A DNA stretch of 64,000 nt from positions 2,170,001-2,234,000 of the forward strand of contig NZ_CP064030.1 in the NCBI RefSeq assembly GCF_016865235.1, read 5' to 3'. The stretch comes from Dyella caseinilytica. Its GTDB lineage: Bacteria > Pseudomonadota > Gammaproteobacteria > Xanthomonadales > Rhodanobacteraceae. Both the position numbers and the translations under genes were made by a program. Below, one piece after another: positions 36,838 through 44,908 of this stretch; within the stretch, counting starts at the first letter, position 1, and the number at the start of each line of letters is the position of its first letter. The notes beneath the pieces were generated by a model. It had not been told where the DNA came from. It ran no database searches and saw only the letters and a list, made by a program, of their open reading frames with translations.

Positions 36838-37512
36838 TCATGTTGGCAGTGTTACACCTGAAATTTCTGCGCAAATCGCTGCTAGCCGGTCTTGTAGTGC
36901 CACGTCATAGGCCTGTGGATTCGGCTTCATCCGTTTGAGGTGATAGAAATATTTGCCTGTGACTTGCGCCTCAGGATTGTCGCTCACCGCTAACCACGCC
37001 TGGGTGATATGCGCCTTGCCCAGGTCGTCGGGCGCGCCAGGTCCGCCCATCTTGGTCGGCACCCAGCCGGGCTCCAAGGCATTCGACAGAACACCTGTCC
37101 AGCGTCGTGCGGCAGCGAAGGCAAGCATGGCGTCGTGGAGCTTGCTTTCGGCGTAAGCGGAAGAGCCATTCCAGCGACGCTCTTTCCAGAGGATGTCGTC
37201 CAGATTGGCATCGACATGGTGGTGCATGCCAGAGCTGAGATAGACGAGTCGCTTGGGGCGCTCAATGAGTGCGGTGAGCAGGTAAGCCGAACCAAGCGCT
37301 GGAAATACAAGCGCGCAGCCAAGGCCTGTGACGAACGCACCGACGAGTGCGACGACTTCATACGGAGCTGTCCAAAGCATGGCCTGACCGATAGCCTCGA
37401 CAGCGAACGACGCATGTCGGTGATTACGCGAGTGGTTGTTCATAAACCACCGTTCGGGCTGGAAGCCCTCGTAAACTAGCCGAGGTCCCGGTTTTGCCGC
37501 CGGGCGTTCCAT
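36838..37512 (-). pseudogene. chimeric remnant: MFS-like segment joined to the C-terminal half of an SDR
   Basis: A 224-residue open frame made of unlike parts. Residues about 1-40 are not recognised. Residues about 40-80 (VEAIGQAMLWTAPYEVVALV, then GAFVTGLGCALVFPALGSA) match a transmembrane region of MFS exporters of the YfcJ/AraJ-like kind. From about residue 80 (YLLTALIERPKRLVYLSSGM) onward it is the C-terminal half of an SDR, with YAESK as YxxxK, EPGWVPTKMGG, and a light-dependent-protochlorophyllide-reductase-like tail. The Rossmann nucleotide-binding N-terminus and the rest of the transporter are missing. The simplest reading is a deletion fusing two genes, leaving an in-frame relic. 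It could be expressed, but no ordinary SDR activity is expected without a cofactor-binding motif. Confidence 0.7.
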
Positions 37513-37640
37513 CAAGGGAACCCTTGACGGAAGAGCCTGTCTACCCAGGCTGGCCGCAACACGCGCTGATGGTATGCGTAAGTTTTTGCGCGGGTAATGG
37601 GCTTGAATGAGGCTGTGTCATCGAAGGAACGCGCGAGATC

Positions 37641-38627
37641 TTGGGTCGTAAGCACTGGAGGCAGCTGGCGCTGACACGCGAGACGCGGGTACTCGTGTTG
37701 GCTTTGGTACTGGCACTGCACGTGCTGTTCGCGCTGATGCTGTGGTCTGCGATGCAGTCCAAGTCGCAGCATCTGGCGGTCGTGCCCGTCGATGGCGATC
37801 AGATGTTGATCGTGCATTTGCCAGATGACACCCACATGCCGCGTGCCGCGCCACCGCCTGCGCCACCCACGCTGCCCGAATTGGTGCCGCCGCAGCAGGC
37901 GGCGCCCTCACGCTTGCGCCCCGTGTCGCACGAGAAGCCACGTCCTGATGCCATGGTCGTACAGGATCATGAAGCGGCGCCTGCGCCGGCGACCTCCGTG
38001 GCTTCGCCTGCCGCCTCCAGTTTATTTGCCCAGGATGGCTCGATACGGCTACCTCCCTCGCTGACGAATATCCCGATACCAACAAGCGCCGGGACCAAAC
38101 CGGCAAAGCCCACGGACGATAGTCAGATCATGCGGCACGACATCAATCCCATGCACTTCAAGCCCACGCGTTTCGATAAATATTTCCCGCCTCCGAACGA
38201 AACAGCGGGTGGGGCGGTGGGTCGTCATATAGGTGATGCGATCCAGGCGATCACCAAAAGCATGTGCGATCCGACCAAGCGCAGTACGGCTACCAACTTG
38301 CTGTGCGGCGCGCCTCCCTTGCCACCGTCGCCCAAGGATCGCGACGAACGCCTCAATCTACCGTCATCGTCGTTGGCCGGCGACACGCAGCCGATCAAGC
38401 CCATGCCACTGTCGACCTGCATCGCTGAATACAACGACGGCAAGCCGCTGTCGTATGGCTGCCCGATAAACACGCCCGACTTGGCATTCCAGGCAGAAAT
38501 GCGTGAATGCATCGATCTGTTCCGCGCGGGCAAGCGCCTTAAGACGTGGTGCCCAGCTGACACGCCCAAGCGTGCAGCCGCCGAGTCGTCCACGCCGGCG
38601 GCTTCCTCCAGCGTGGGTTCGCACTAA
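37641..38627 (+). CDS. TonB-like membrane-anchored proline-rich protein without TonB C-terminal domain
   Basis: A 328-residue hypothetical protein. A short basic N-terminus precedes one transmembrane helix (VLVLALVLALHVLFALMLW, about residues 18-36), followed by a Pro/Ala-rich periplasmic stretch (about 60-150; PRAAPPPAPPTLPELVPP). This is the layout of TonB-family energy transducers. The C-terminal half has four conserved-looking cysteines (KSMCDP, NLLCGAPP, STCIAEYNDG, YGCPINTP, ECIDLF, TWCPAD) and no TonB C-terminal fold. No ATG exists in frame after the upstream stop; TTG at 37641 is used. It may be a cell-envelope spanning protein stabilised by disulfides. Function not recognised. Confidence 0.6.
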   Translation: MGRKHWRQLALTRETRVLVLALVLALHVLFALMLWSAMQSKSQHLAVVPVDGDQMLIVHLPDDTHMPRAAPPPAPPTLPELVPPQQAAPSRLRPVSHEKPRPDAMVVQDHEAAPAPATSVASPAASSLFAQDGSIRLPPSLTNIPIPTSAGTKPAKPTDDSQIMRHDINPMHFKPTRFDKYFPPPNETAGGAVGRHIGDAIQAITKSMCDPTKRSTATNLLCGAPPLPPSPKDRDERLNLPSSSLAGDTQPIKPMPLSTCIAEYNDGKPLSYGCPINTPDLAFQAEMRECIDLFRAGKRLKTWCPADTPKRAAAESSTPAASSSVGSH

Positions 38628-38811
38628 GCCCTGTATTGGACTTTCTACGACGTTATGGACTTGGCACGGGCGTTTCCTGGCGTACAACATGAAAACGCAG
38701 ATCCGACCAGCCCTGGCCTTTGCCCGGTCCGGATTTGCGTGCGAGCCACACAGCGGTAAGCTCTCCTGAACTCGCCAAGTTATTAGCCGAAGCAGTTAAC
38801 GCGCTAGCCCA

Positions 38812-39621
38812 TCACGACTCCGCCTTCGATCCAACGGCGGGCTTGCGGAACTTCAACACGAACTTGTCTGTGTGACCTTTGATCTTCGGATCAAACACCG
38901 ATTTGTCGTGCCCATCCCGCGGATTGCTGAGCACGTCACTGGTTCCCTCCAGTTCGAAACCTGCGGCCTTCGCTTGAGCGATGACCGTCGCCGGATCGAT
39001 ACGATGCAGCGTGGAGGCGTCCCTACCGCCGGAGCCGGGGGCGGCTGCATGATCGACGACGATAAAAACGCCACCTGGCTTTAGCGCTTTGAACGCGGCG
39101 GCATCGAGCTTGGCTGCCTGCTCGGGGCCAGTGCTTCCGCTAACACTGAAAACAGGCACGGCGCCGTAAACGTCGTGGTAATTCTGGGATGTCCAAACGA
39201 CGTCCAATGGCGCACCGACATCGAGTCGATCATAGGGCCGGACCGCGAGACTGGTGTTACCGCTGTAGGCGGGATCGGCAACCAGCGCATGGATGGGCTT
39301 GAACTTTTCCGGCGGCACCTTGGTGGCCAGGCTCTCCGGGATGACGGCGTACACATGACCTTTTGCGCCAACTACCTTGCTGAAGATGCGAGTGAAGTAG
39401 CCGCCACCCGGCATCACGTCAGCGACGTTATCACCCGGCTTGATGCCGGCGAACGTAACCAGCGCAGCCGGCTTGCGATCATTGTCGACTTGCTTATCGG
39501 TGGCCGGACGCGCGGCATCGGCGACTGCATCGGTTATATAAGCCGGGGGAGATAGTGTCTGGGCATGCAACAGCGTTGCAGTGCCGAGGAAGAGGAGGGC
39601 GATCGCTGAATTCTTTTTCAT
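38812..39621 (-). CDS. exported class I SAM-dependent methyltransferase-like protein
   Basis: A 269-residue protein with a clear signal peptide (MKKNSAIALLFLGTATLLHA, cleavage before QTLSPP). A methyltransferase-type Rossmann domain follows: motif I region VADVMPGGGYFTRIFSKVVG, an acidic/aromatic VVWTSQNYHDVYG, and LKPGGVFIVVDHAAAPGSG as the post-I/motif IV region. Periplasmic proteins with this fold are widespread in Xanthomonadales and sphingomonads; their substrate, and how S-adenosylmethionine would be available outside the cytoplasm, are unclear. The start at 39621 fits the signal peptide; an upstream ATG at 39681 would bury it behind 20 extra residues. It is divergent from the LytS-type kinase. 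Confidence 0.8.
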   Translation of the reverse strand: MKKNSAIALLFLGTATLLHAQTLSPPAYITDAVADAARPATDKQVDNDRKPAALVTFAGIKPGDNVADVMPGGGYFTRIFSKVVGAKGHVYAVIPESLATKVPPEKFKPIHALVADPAYSGNTSLAVRPYDRLDVGAPLDVVWTSQNYHDVYGAVPVFSVSGSTGPEQAAKLDAAAFKALKPGGVFIVVDHAAAPGSGGRDASTLHRIDPATVIAQAKAAGFELEGTSDVLSNPRDGHDKSVFDPKIKGHTDKFVLKFRKPAVGSKAES

Positions 39622-40033
39622 ACAGTGTGATGATTCCTGGAAATGCGAGTGAATGGGGGACCGTGGTGTCAGTCGCGCCATTTACAGATATGGCTACGAT
39701 GAATGTCGCTGCGTTATCCACCTCGGCATCGTTTGAAAGCCCTATTCGAGTTTCGGGATGTTTACTTTCAGTCGGAAGCGGACTATCGATGCTTTGGAGC
39801 GCCTCCAGGTGTACGCCGGCAACTCTAGGCGTTTCGGTCCCTCTGATTGCTTATCGAATGACACGATAATTGACTGCTTTGGGCAGACATTTCTGGAGAT
39901 GCGGGCCATGCCTTGCGTTCGTTGCCCAGTCTGGCGAAAGCGGTATGCATCTGGCCAGACCACTGGCTGCGCCAAACCAGCCGTTCGCTGCAGCATCGGA
40001 TTTTTGCGATGACTTTGGTGTAGCGTGACAGCC
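39622..40033. other. 412-bp divergent intergenic region, no gene seen
   Basis: The interval between the methyltransferase-like gene and the sensor kinase gene has no frame with a recognisable product. It must hold both divergent promoters, but no strong -35/-10 pair or palindrome was picked out. Confidence 0.5.
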
Positions 40034-41131
40034 ATGACCAACATTCGCCCGGATACCCACTCGACCCGCTGGATTTGGATCGCGGCCATCTGGTGCGCGG
40101 GGGCGCTGTTTGATGCGAGTCAGACCATCCTCACCATGCATGCCATGGGCGCGCGAGGAGCGTGGCTGTCCCCGTTTGTTATCGAGTTCGTGTGCTGGCT
40201 GCCCTGGGCGTTGGCGACACCCTTCATCGTCGAACTGGCGCGAAGGCAGCCGATCGTTCGTGGGGCAATTGTGAAGGCGGCGATCGCACATCTGGTGGCC
40301 TTCGCCATCGTCAGCACGGTCGCTGAGGCGTGGTCGGCCATGCTTCAGGTCATTTTTAATCCGTGGCACCACAAGTCGCCGCCCATCTTCATTGATACGT
40401 GGTACGCATTGCTCTCCGACCAGATCCTGACATTCGTGATCGCCTACGCGCTGATCCTGACCGTCACCTACGTCGTAGACTCGCGTGAAAAGGTGCAACG
40501 GCAGATGAGCGAGACCGCGCGGCTCAATGGGGAGCTGTCTCGAGCCCAGCTTGCTGCGTTACGGAGCCAGATGGATCCACACTTCATGTTCAACACGCTC
40601 AATTCGATCGTTGGCCTTGTACGAGATCAGCGCAACGATGCAGCGATCGGGATGATCGTGGGCTTGAGCGAGTTTCTGCGCCGCGCGTCCGAAGACTCTC
40701 ACCGGGCACAGGTGACCCTGACGGAGGAGATTGAGTACCTGCAGCGCTATATCGACATTCAGAAGGTCCGCTTCGGGGACCGCCTTCGCGTGAGTTTGAA
40801 CATCCCCGTTGAGCTCGGGGATGCACAGGTTCCGAGTCTTCTGCTGCAGCCGCTTGTGGAGAACGCCATCAAACACGGTGTATCCAAGCGCATTGCTGGA
40901 GGTGAGATCCGCGTCGCAGGTGCACGCTGTGATGACACCCTTCGTCTGACGGTTTACAACGATGGCCCATGGGTTCGGGAAGATCTGGATGCGACGTCCG
41001 GTGGTGTCGGCCTGGGCAATCTGCGCACCCGATTGCAGATCTTGCACGGAGACCGATCCGATCTGCTCCTGAGGCCCGCCGATACGGGCGGCGTGGAGGT
41101 TGTCGTGACGCTGCCATTCCTGGAGGCGTGA
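40034..41131 (+). CDS. LytS/YehU-type sensor histidine kinase
   Basis: A 365-residue kinase with about four N-terminal transmembrane helices (residues ~15-150: WIWIAAIWCAGALFD, PWALATPFIVEL, AIAHLVAFAIVSTVA, ILTFVIAYALILTVTYVV). A HisKA_7T-like region follows, LRSQMDPHFMFNTLNSIVGL, with the phospho-accepting His near residue 181. The HATPase domain has VPSLLLQPLVENAIKHGV (N box), LTVYNDGPWV (G1) and GVGLGNLRTRLQILHG (G2). This is the family paired with LytTR regulators. The start could equally be GTG at 40025. Its stop is immediately followed by the ATG of the LytTR regulator, so the two are one translational unit. Confidence 0.9.
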   Translation: MTNIRPDTHSTRWIWIAAIWCAGALFDASQTILTMHAMGARGAWLSPFVIEFVCWLPWALATPFIVELARRQPIVRGAIVKAAIAHLVAFAIVSTVAEAWSAMLQVIFNPWHHKSPPIFIDTWYALLSDQILTFVIAYALILTVTYVVDSREKVQRQMSETARLNGELSRAQLAALRSQMDPHFMFNTLNSIVGLVRDQRNDAAIGMIVGLSEFLRRASEDSHRAQVTLTEEIEYLQRYIDIQKVRFGDRLRVSLNIPVELGDAQVPSLLLQPLVENAIKHGVSKRIAGGEIRVAGARCDDTLRLTVYNDGPWVREDLDATSGGVGLGNLRTRLQILHGDRSDLLLRPADTGGVEVVVTLPFLEA

Positions 41132-41887
41132 ATGGCAGCGTCTGAGAACCATTCCCAGTCGATCCACGTCCTGGTCGTCGATGACGAGGCTTTGGCGCGG
41201 CGCAATCTCACGCTTTTGTTGCGCAACGATCCCGACATAGCATCGGTGACCGAATGCGGATCAGGCCTGGAGGCGATCAAGGAGATCAGGCGATCGAGAC
41301 CAGATCTCGTGTTCCTGGACGTGCAAATGCCCGAATGCGATGGCTTCGACGTACTCGAGCTGCTCGGTGCGGACATGCCTGAGACCGTCATCTTCGTGAC
41401 GGCCTACGACGCGTATGCGCTGCGCGCTTTCGAGGCTGGAGCGTTGGATTACCTCTTGAAACCCTTCGACGATGCTCGCTTCCATCGTGCCCTCGCGCGC
41501 GCCAAGGAAAAGCTCGTACGTTATGCGTCAACACAACGCCGCTCGATCAGCAGGATCGCAGTAAAGAGCCGAAATCAGACCTTGTTCCTTAACGTCGCAG
41601 ATATCGACTGGATCGAAGCGGCAAGCTACTACGCCTGCATCCATGTCGGTGCGGAGATGCACATTCTGCGCCGTACGCTGCAAGAGCTCGAACAGGATCT
41701 GGATGCCCGAATGTTCGCGCGCATCCACCGCTCGATCATCGTCAACCTCGAACGGGTTCGAGGGCTGGCACTGCAAGACAATGGCGAATACGAGGTCGTT
41801 CTCGATTCCTTGGCTCGTCTCCATTTGAGCCGCCGCTACCGTAAGCGCATCCAGGATCGCCTGGAAGAGCTGTCAAGCAGTCACTGA
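41132..41887 (+). CDS. LytTR-type response regulator
   Basis: A 251-residue cytosolic regulator. The receiver domain (about 7-120) has the acidic pair VVDDE, phospho-acceptor Asp near 63 in LVFLDVQMPECDG, the conserved Thr in VIFVTAYDAYAL and Lys in DYLLKPF. The LytTR DNA-binding domain (about 145-245) contains IDWIEAASYYACIHVG, LQELEQDLDARMFARIHRSIIVNL and EVVLDSLARLHLSRRYRKRI. LytTR proteins bind paired ~9-bp direct repeats spaced about two helical turns. Exactly such a pair occurs at 44412-44446, upstream of the TonB-dependent receptor gene. The ribosome binding site GGAGG lies within the end of the kinase gene. Confidence 0.92.
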   Translation: MAASENHSQSIHVLVVDDEALARRNLTLLLRNDPDIASVTECGSGLEAIKEIRRSRPDLVFLDVQMPECDGFDVLELLGADMPETVIFVTAYDAYALRAFEAGALDYLLKPFDDARFHRALARAKEKLVRYASTQRRSISRIAVKSRNQTLFLNVADIDWIEAASYYACIHVGAEMHILRRTLQELEQDLDARMFARIHRSIIVNLERVRGLALQDNGEYEVVLDSLARLHLSRRYRKRIQDRLEELSSSH

Positions 41888-41933
41888 TACCAAGGCGGTG
41901 TTGCCGCCAAGCGACTGGAACTTTCGGCAAAGC

Positions 41934-41972
41934 AAAAAAAGCTGCCCATGCCAGCCGGGATGGCATGGGCAG
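41934..41972 (-). terminator. intrinsic terminator for the MXKDX gene
   Basis: On the minus strand, CTGCCCATGCCA pairs perfectly over 12 bp with TGGCATGGGCAG (arms 41942-41953 and 41961-41972, 7-nt loop), followed by a run of seven T (the A-run at 41934-41940). This is a textbook rho-independent terminator just downstream of the gene at 41989-42285. The hairpin may also stop rightward transcripts from the LytTR gene. Confidence 0.9.
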
Positions 41973-41988
41973 AGGATTGTTGCTCTTT

Positions 41989-42285
41989 TTAATGCTGCGC
42001 GGTGTCATTTCCCGCGGTGTTTTGGCTCATGTTGTCCTTCATCGCATTGTTGCTCTTGGCGTCCATGGACATGGCATCTTTTGCCATGCTGCCTTTGGAC
42101 ATCGCGTCTTTCTTCATCGCGTTTTGACCCATTGCGTCCTTCTTCATGCCATCGTGATCCTTGCTGGTTTGGCTCATATCATCATGGCTCATTGTGTCCT
42201 TGGCCATTCCGTTATCTTGGGCAAAGACGCTGCCCGCACCGAGAGCCAGACACACGACAAGCGCTACGAGTTTGATGTTTTTCAT
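41989..42285 (-). CDS. pentapeptide MXKDX repeat protein
   Basis: A 98-residue exported protein. A signal peptide (MKNIKLVALVVCLALGAGSV, cleavage after FAQ) is followed by repeats of Met-x-Lys-Asp-x: MAKDT, MKKDA, MKKDA, MAKDA and degenerate versions (MSHDD, MGQNA, MSKGS, MSMDA, MKDNM), to the C-terminus. The repeat family is recognised in proteobacteria, but its role is not known. The many Met, Asp and His side chains make metal binding possible. It is a single gene with its own terminator, between the LytTR pair and the TonB-dependent receptor. Confidence 0.85.
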   Translation of the reverse strand: MKNIKLVALVVCLALGAGSVFAQDNGMAKDTMSHDDMSQTSKDHDGMKKDAMGQNAMKKDAMSKGSMAKDAMSMDAKSNNAMKDNMSQNTAGNDTAQH

Positions 42286-42366
42286 GGGTAACTCCTTGCT
42301 CTACTTGGGTGAGAAAATGCACAGGTTGGTACCGTGCGGGATGAACACAGGACGGGCAAATCGACG

Positions 42367-44331
42367 TCACAGAAGATCCGTGGTGATGTAAGCAAAGACA
42401 GTCCGCGGTGGCGGCGACTGGAAAAAACCGGGCGTATATTGGGTCGCCCATACCTTGGCCGCCAAAAGATTCTGGATCTGTAGACGAAGGCTGCTCTTCT
42501 TACCGAAGGTAGTGAACTGATATCGGCCACCGAGATTCACTGCCGTGACTGCGGGAAAATAAACACCGTTGTCGATCGTGGCTGGCGCTCTGCCAAAATG
42601 GTTGGCTGACACATCCAGCGACGCCGCCGGCAACCACGGAAGGTCATAGTTGGCACTGGCTACATAGGTCAGAAGCGGTTGGCCGACAGCGACCAAACCG
42701 ACCCCTTCAGCAGCAAGGTTTGGCCCCGCGATGCTGACCTTGCCCTCGAGAACGCCGATATTGACGTGCACGTGCGCGACCGGTTCGCCCGCAATCGAGA
42801 GCTCGACACCTTTGGCTCGCTGCACGCCGAGCTCTCGATCGACGTTGTTCGTATCCAGATCGAAGTAGGGCTTCTGAAGCTCGAACACGCCCGCGATGAT
42901 CTTGAACTTGGGCGTGACGACATAACGTATGCCCGAATCGATTTGCCACGTCTTGGAAGCCGGAAGAACCGCTCCGCTGTTGGCTGCGAAGTTGGGTGCG
43001 GCTCCGGAGTTCTCGAGCCCCTGGGTGTATCCGGCGTACAGCGTCCATTGACGAGCGAGCGAAAACGCTGCGTTGCTATAAACGCGAGGAAGATGCGCGG
43101 ACATCTCGGAATCGGGCGTTCCCGGGGCGACGACGGTTTCGCGATAGTTTTCATTCTGAATGCCGATTTCGAATTCGGCGCGTTGGCGCCAATCAACGCG
43201 ATAAGCCGAGCCCACACTCCACAGTTCGGTATGATCATTCGTGGTCGCCGAATACGTGAAGTCCGGTTTGGGTAACTCCACGGGCACGCCGATGACGGCG
43301 GGTCCCTCGTCGACAACATCCTCGCCGCCGTAGCGCGCCACTGTGTCCCGGCCGCGAGCCATGAAGATGAGTTGCTGACGCCAATCACCGCCCACGAAGG
43401 CGCCTGTCACGCGCACTTCACCGGAGTTGGAAGACGTGTTCTGATCGGGGTATCCCACGACCAGATGCTCGGACTGGCCATTCGGCTGGATGTCGATGTA
43501 CTGATCCGCAAAGCTGACGGGATAGTCGTTTGTCGAGCGAAAAACTCCCGCCTTTAGCTGCCACACCTTGGTCAACTGCGCAGACACGATGCCGCCCAGA
43601 TTCATCGTCACATTGCGGCCTTCCGCCCAGTTTTGGCCAAGATAGCGTGCGGAAATAGTGGGTGGCAGGAAATCACCCGCTGTGAAGTACAGCGGAAATG
43701 TCCTTGCGTTGCTGGTTTGCTGCCAGTCAACAATCCCGCGCACAGTGATTTTGTCGTTCGGTGACCATAGGGGCGTCGCGCCTATGCTCGTTATATTCGA
43801 CGTGTATCCGGGAAAGTTGCCGTAAGCTGGCGTCTGCGTGCTGACTTGCGTGCTTACTCCTATCGGCAGAACGAGTTCACTGCCGATCAAGGGCAGGCTA
43901 CCGTCGATACTGACGCCGCGGCCTTCATCGGGACCGACATTTGCAATGACCGTCGCACTAGGCACGTCGCCTCCGGCGTGACGGAGGTCGTAATCCACGA
44001 TGCCTGTCGGTGCGGGAAAGGCATAGCCAATTTCACTCACACCGACCTTGATGGTCGAATCCTCGATGACACGATTAGACAGCGCACCTTGTTGATCGAA
44101 GTAAAGACCGTCGATCCGCACATTGCCGGCTGTTTGTGGATCGAATCCGCGCACCTGGCCTGGTCCATATAGGCCCACGGACTCCAACCCGAGCGTTAAA
44201 CCATAGGCGTCATCAGCGGCAGAGATGGGATTGTCAGAGGCGTGTTGAGCGCTCACTGCGGTCACCTGGAAGGCCGTGGCGGCGGCGATAACGACAGGGA
44301 ACGTCCGACGCTTCTTAGATGTGACGCGCAT
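42367..44331 (-). CDS. TonB-dependent receptor with shortened plug
   Basis: A 654-residue outer-membrane receptor. The start at 44331 (MRVTSKKRRTFPVVIAAATA) gives a good signal peptide cleaved near VSAQ; a further ATG at 44355 is possible. The plug region is only about 100 residues (LESVGLYGPGQVRGFDPQTA, VRIDGLYFDQQGALSNRVIE, FPAPTGIVDYDLR) with no obvious separate TonB box. The barrel strands end in LRLQIQNLLAAKVWATQ and a C-terminal leucine. Similar receptors are often annotated as siderophore receptors; the ligand is unknown. The direct repeat at 44412-44446 suggests control by the LytTR regulator encoded 450 bp downstream of its stop. Confidence 0.85.
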   Translation of the reverse strand: MRVTSKKRRTFPVVIAAATAFQVTAVSAQHASDNPISAADDAYGLTLGLESVGLYGPGQVRGFDPQTAGNVRIDGLYFDQQGALSNRVIEDSTIKVGVSEIGYAFPAPTGIVDYDLRHAGGDVPSATVIANVGPDEGRGVSIDGSLPLIGSELVLPIGVSTQVSTQTPAYGNFPGYTSNITSIGATPLWSPNDKITVRGIVDWQQTSNARTFPLYFTAGDFLPPTISARYLGQNWAEGRNVTMNLGGIVSAQLTKVWQLKAGVFRSTNDYPVSFADQYIDIQPNGQSEHLVVGYPDQNTSSNSGEVRVTGAFVGGDWRQQLIFMARGRDTVARYGGEDVVDEGPAVIGVPVELPKPDFTYSATTNDHTELWSVGSAYRVDWRQRAEFEIGIQNENYRETVVAPGTPDSEMSAHLPRVYSNAAFSLARQWTLYAGYTQGLENSGAAPNFAANSGAVLPASKTWQIDSGIRYVVTPKFKIIAGVFELQKPYFDLDTNNVDRELGVQRAKGVELSIAGEPVAHVHVNIGVLEGKVSIAGPNLAAEGVGLVAVGQPLLTYVASANYDLPWLPAASLDVSANHFGRAPATIDNGVYFPAVTAVNLGGRYQFTTFGKKSSLRLQIQNLLAAKVWATQYTPGFFQSPPPRTVFAYITTDLL

Positions 44332-44908
44332 AATGTCCGCTTCAGATTCAGGCATCGAACGTGCGTGATGTTGCGAACACGAGTGTAGGTGTGCGGGTCA
44401 GACCGACACATACCGCTTGCTGCAAAAAAGCGACCGCTCACTGCAAGAACGTGCAGACAAGTCCATCTTTGGAGACGGCTCGCTGCGTAGGCTCAGCAGT
44501 TAGCGACTACCATCATCTAAGCGGGACATTGGTCAAGTTGGAATTAACTCCTTGATCGACATCGAGGGCATGATGATTAGGGACTGTCGTTGGGGTGGGT
44601 GGTAGGCACACGGAATCTACTTAGTTGGGCAACAAAATCACCATGTTCACCCAGGTCGCTTGAGCTATCAGAATTGCCATCCAGATTAGGACTGCGGCGC
44701 AATGACTGCGGATAATGTCAGGGCGCAAGGCCTGGAGTGGAAATATTTGAACGGGTGACGATTTGTGATGCGAACATCTAAAATTTCAGTGGTTTGCCCC
44801 ATACGCAAGACGTTCGACACTTCCTGTGCACTCCGGTAAAACGGTATACAAAGCTATTCGCTGTAACGATTCCCGGGCGGATAGTCCATCATCGCAAGGT
44901 TACGACAC
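44332..44908. other. 577-bp divergent intergenic region with LytTR-like site
   Basis: No gene is supported here. Apart from the direct repeat near the receptor, the sequence is unremarkable, with an AT-richer stretch (about 44745-44800) that could hold the promoter of the hybrid kinase gene. Confidence 0.5.
44412..44446. promoter_or_regulatory. direct repeat, candidate LytTR binding site
   Basis: ACCGCTTGCTGCAA (44412-44425) and ACCGCTCACTGCAA (44433-44446) are identical at 12 of 14 positions and start exactly 21 bp apart, i.e. two helical turns. This is the geometry known for LytTR-domain dimers. The site is 81-115 bp upstream of the TonB-dependent receptor start, a normal place for an activator site. 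Confidence 0.6.

Noticed and set aside
37641..38627. Calling this protein TonB
   Set aside because: The N-terminal anchor and Pro-rich span fit, but the C-terminal TonB domain is not there.
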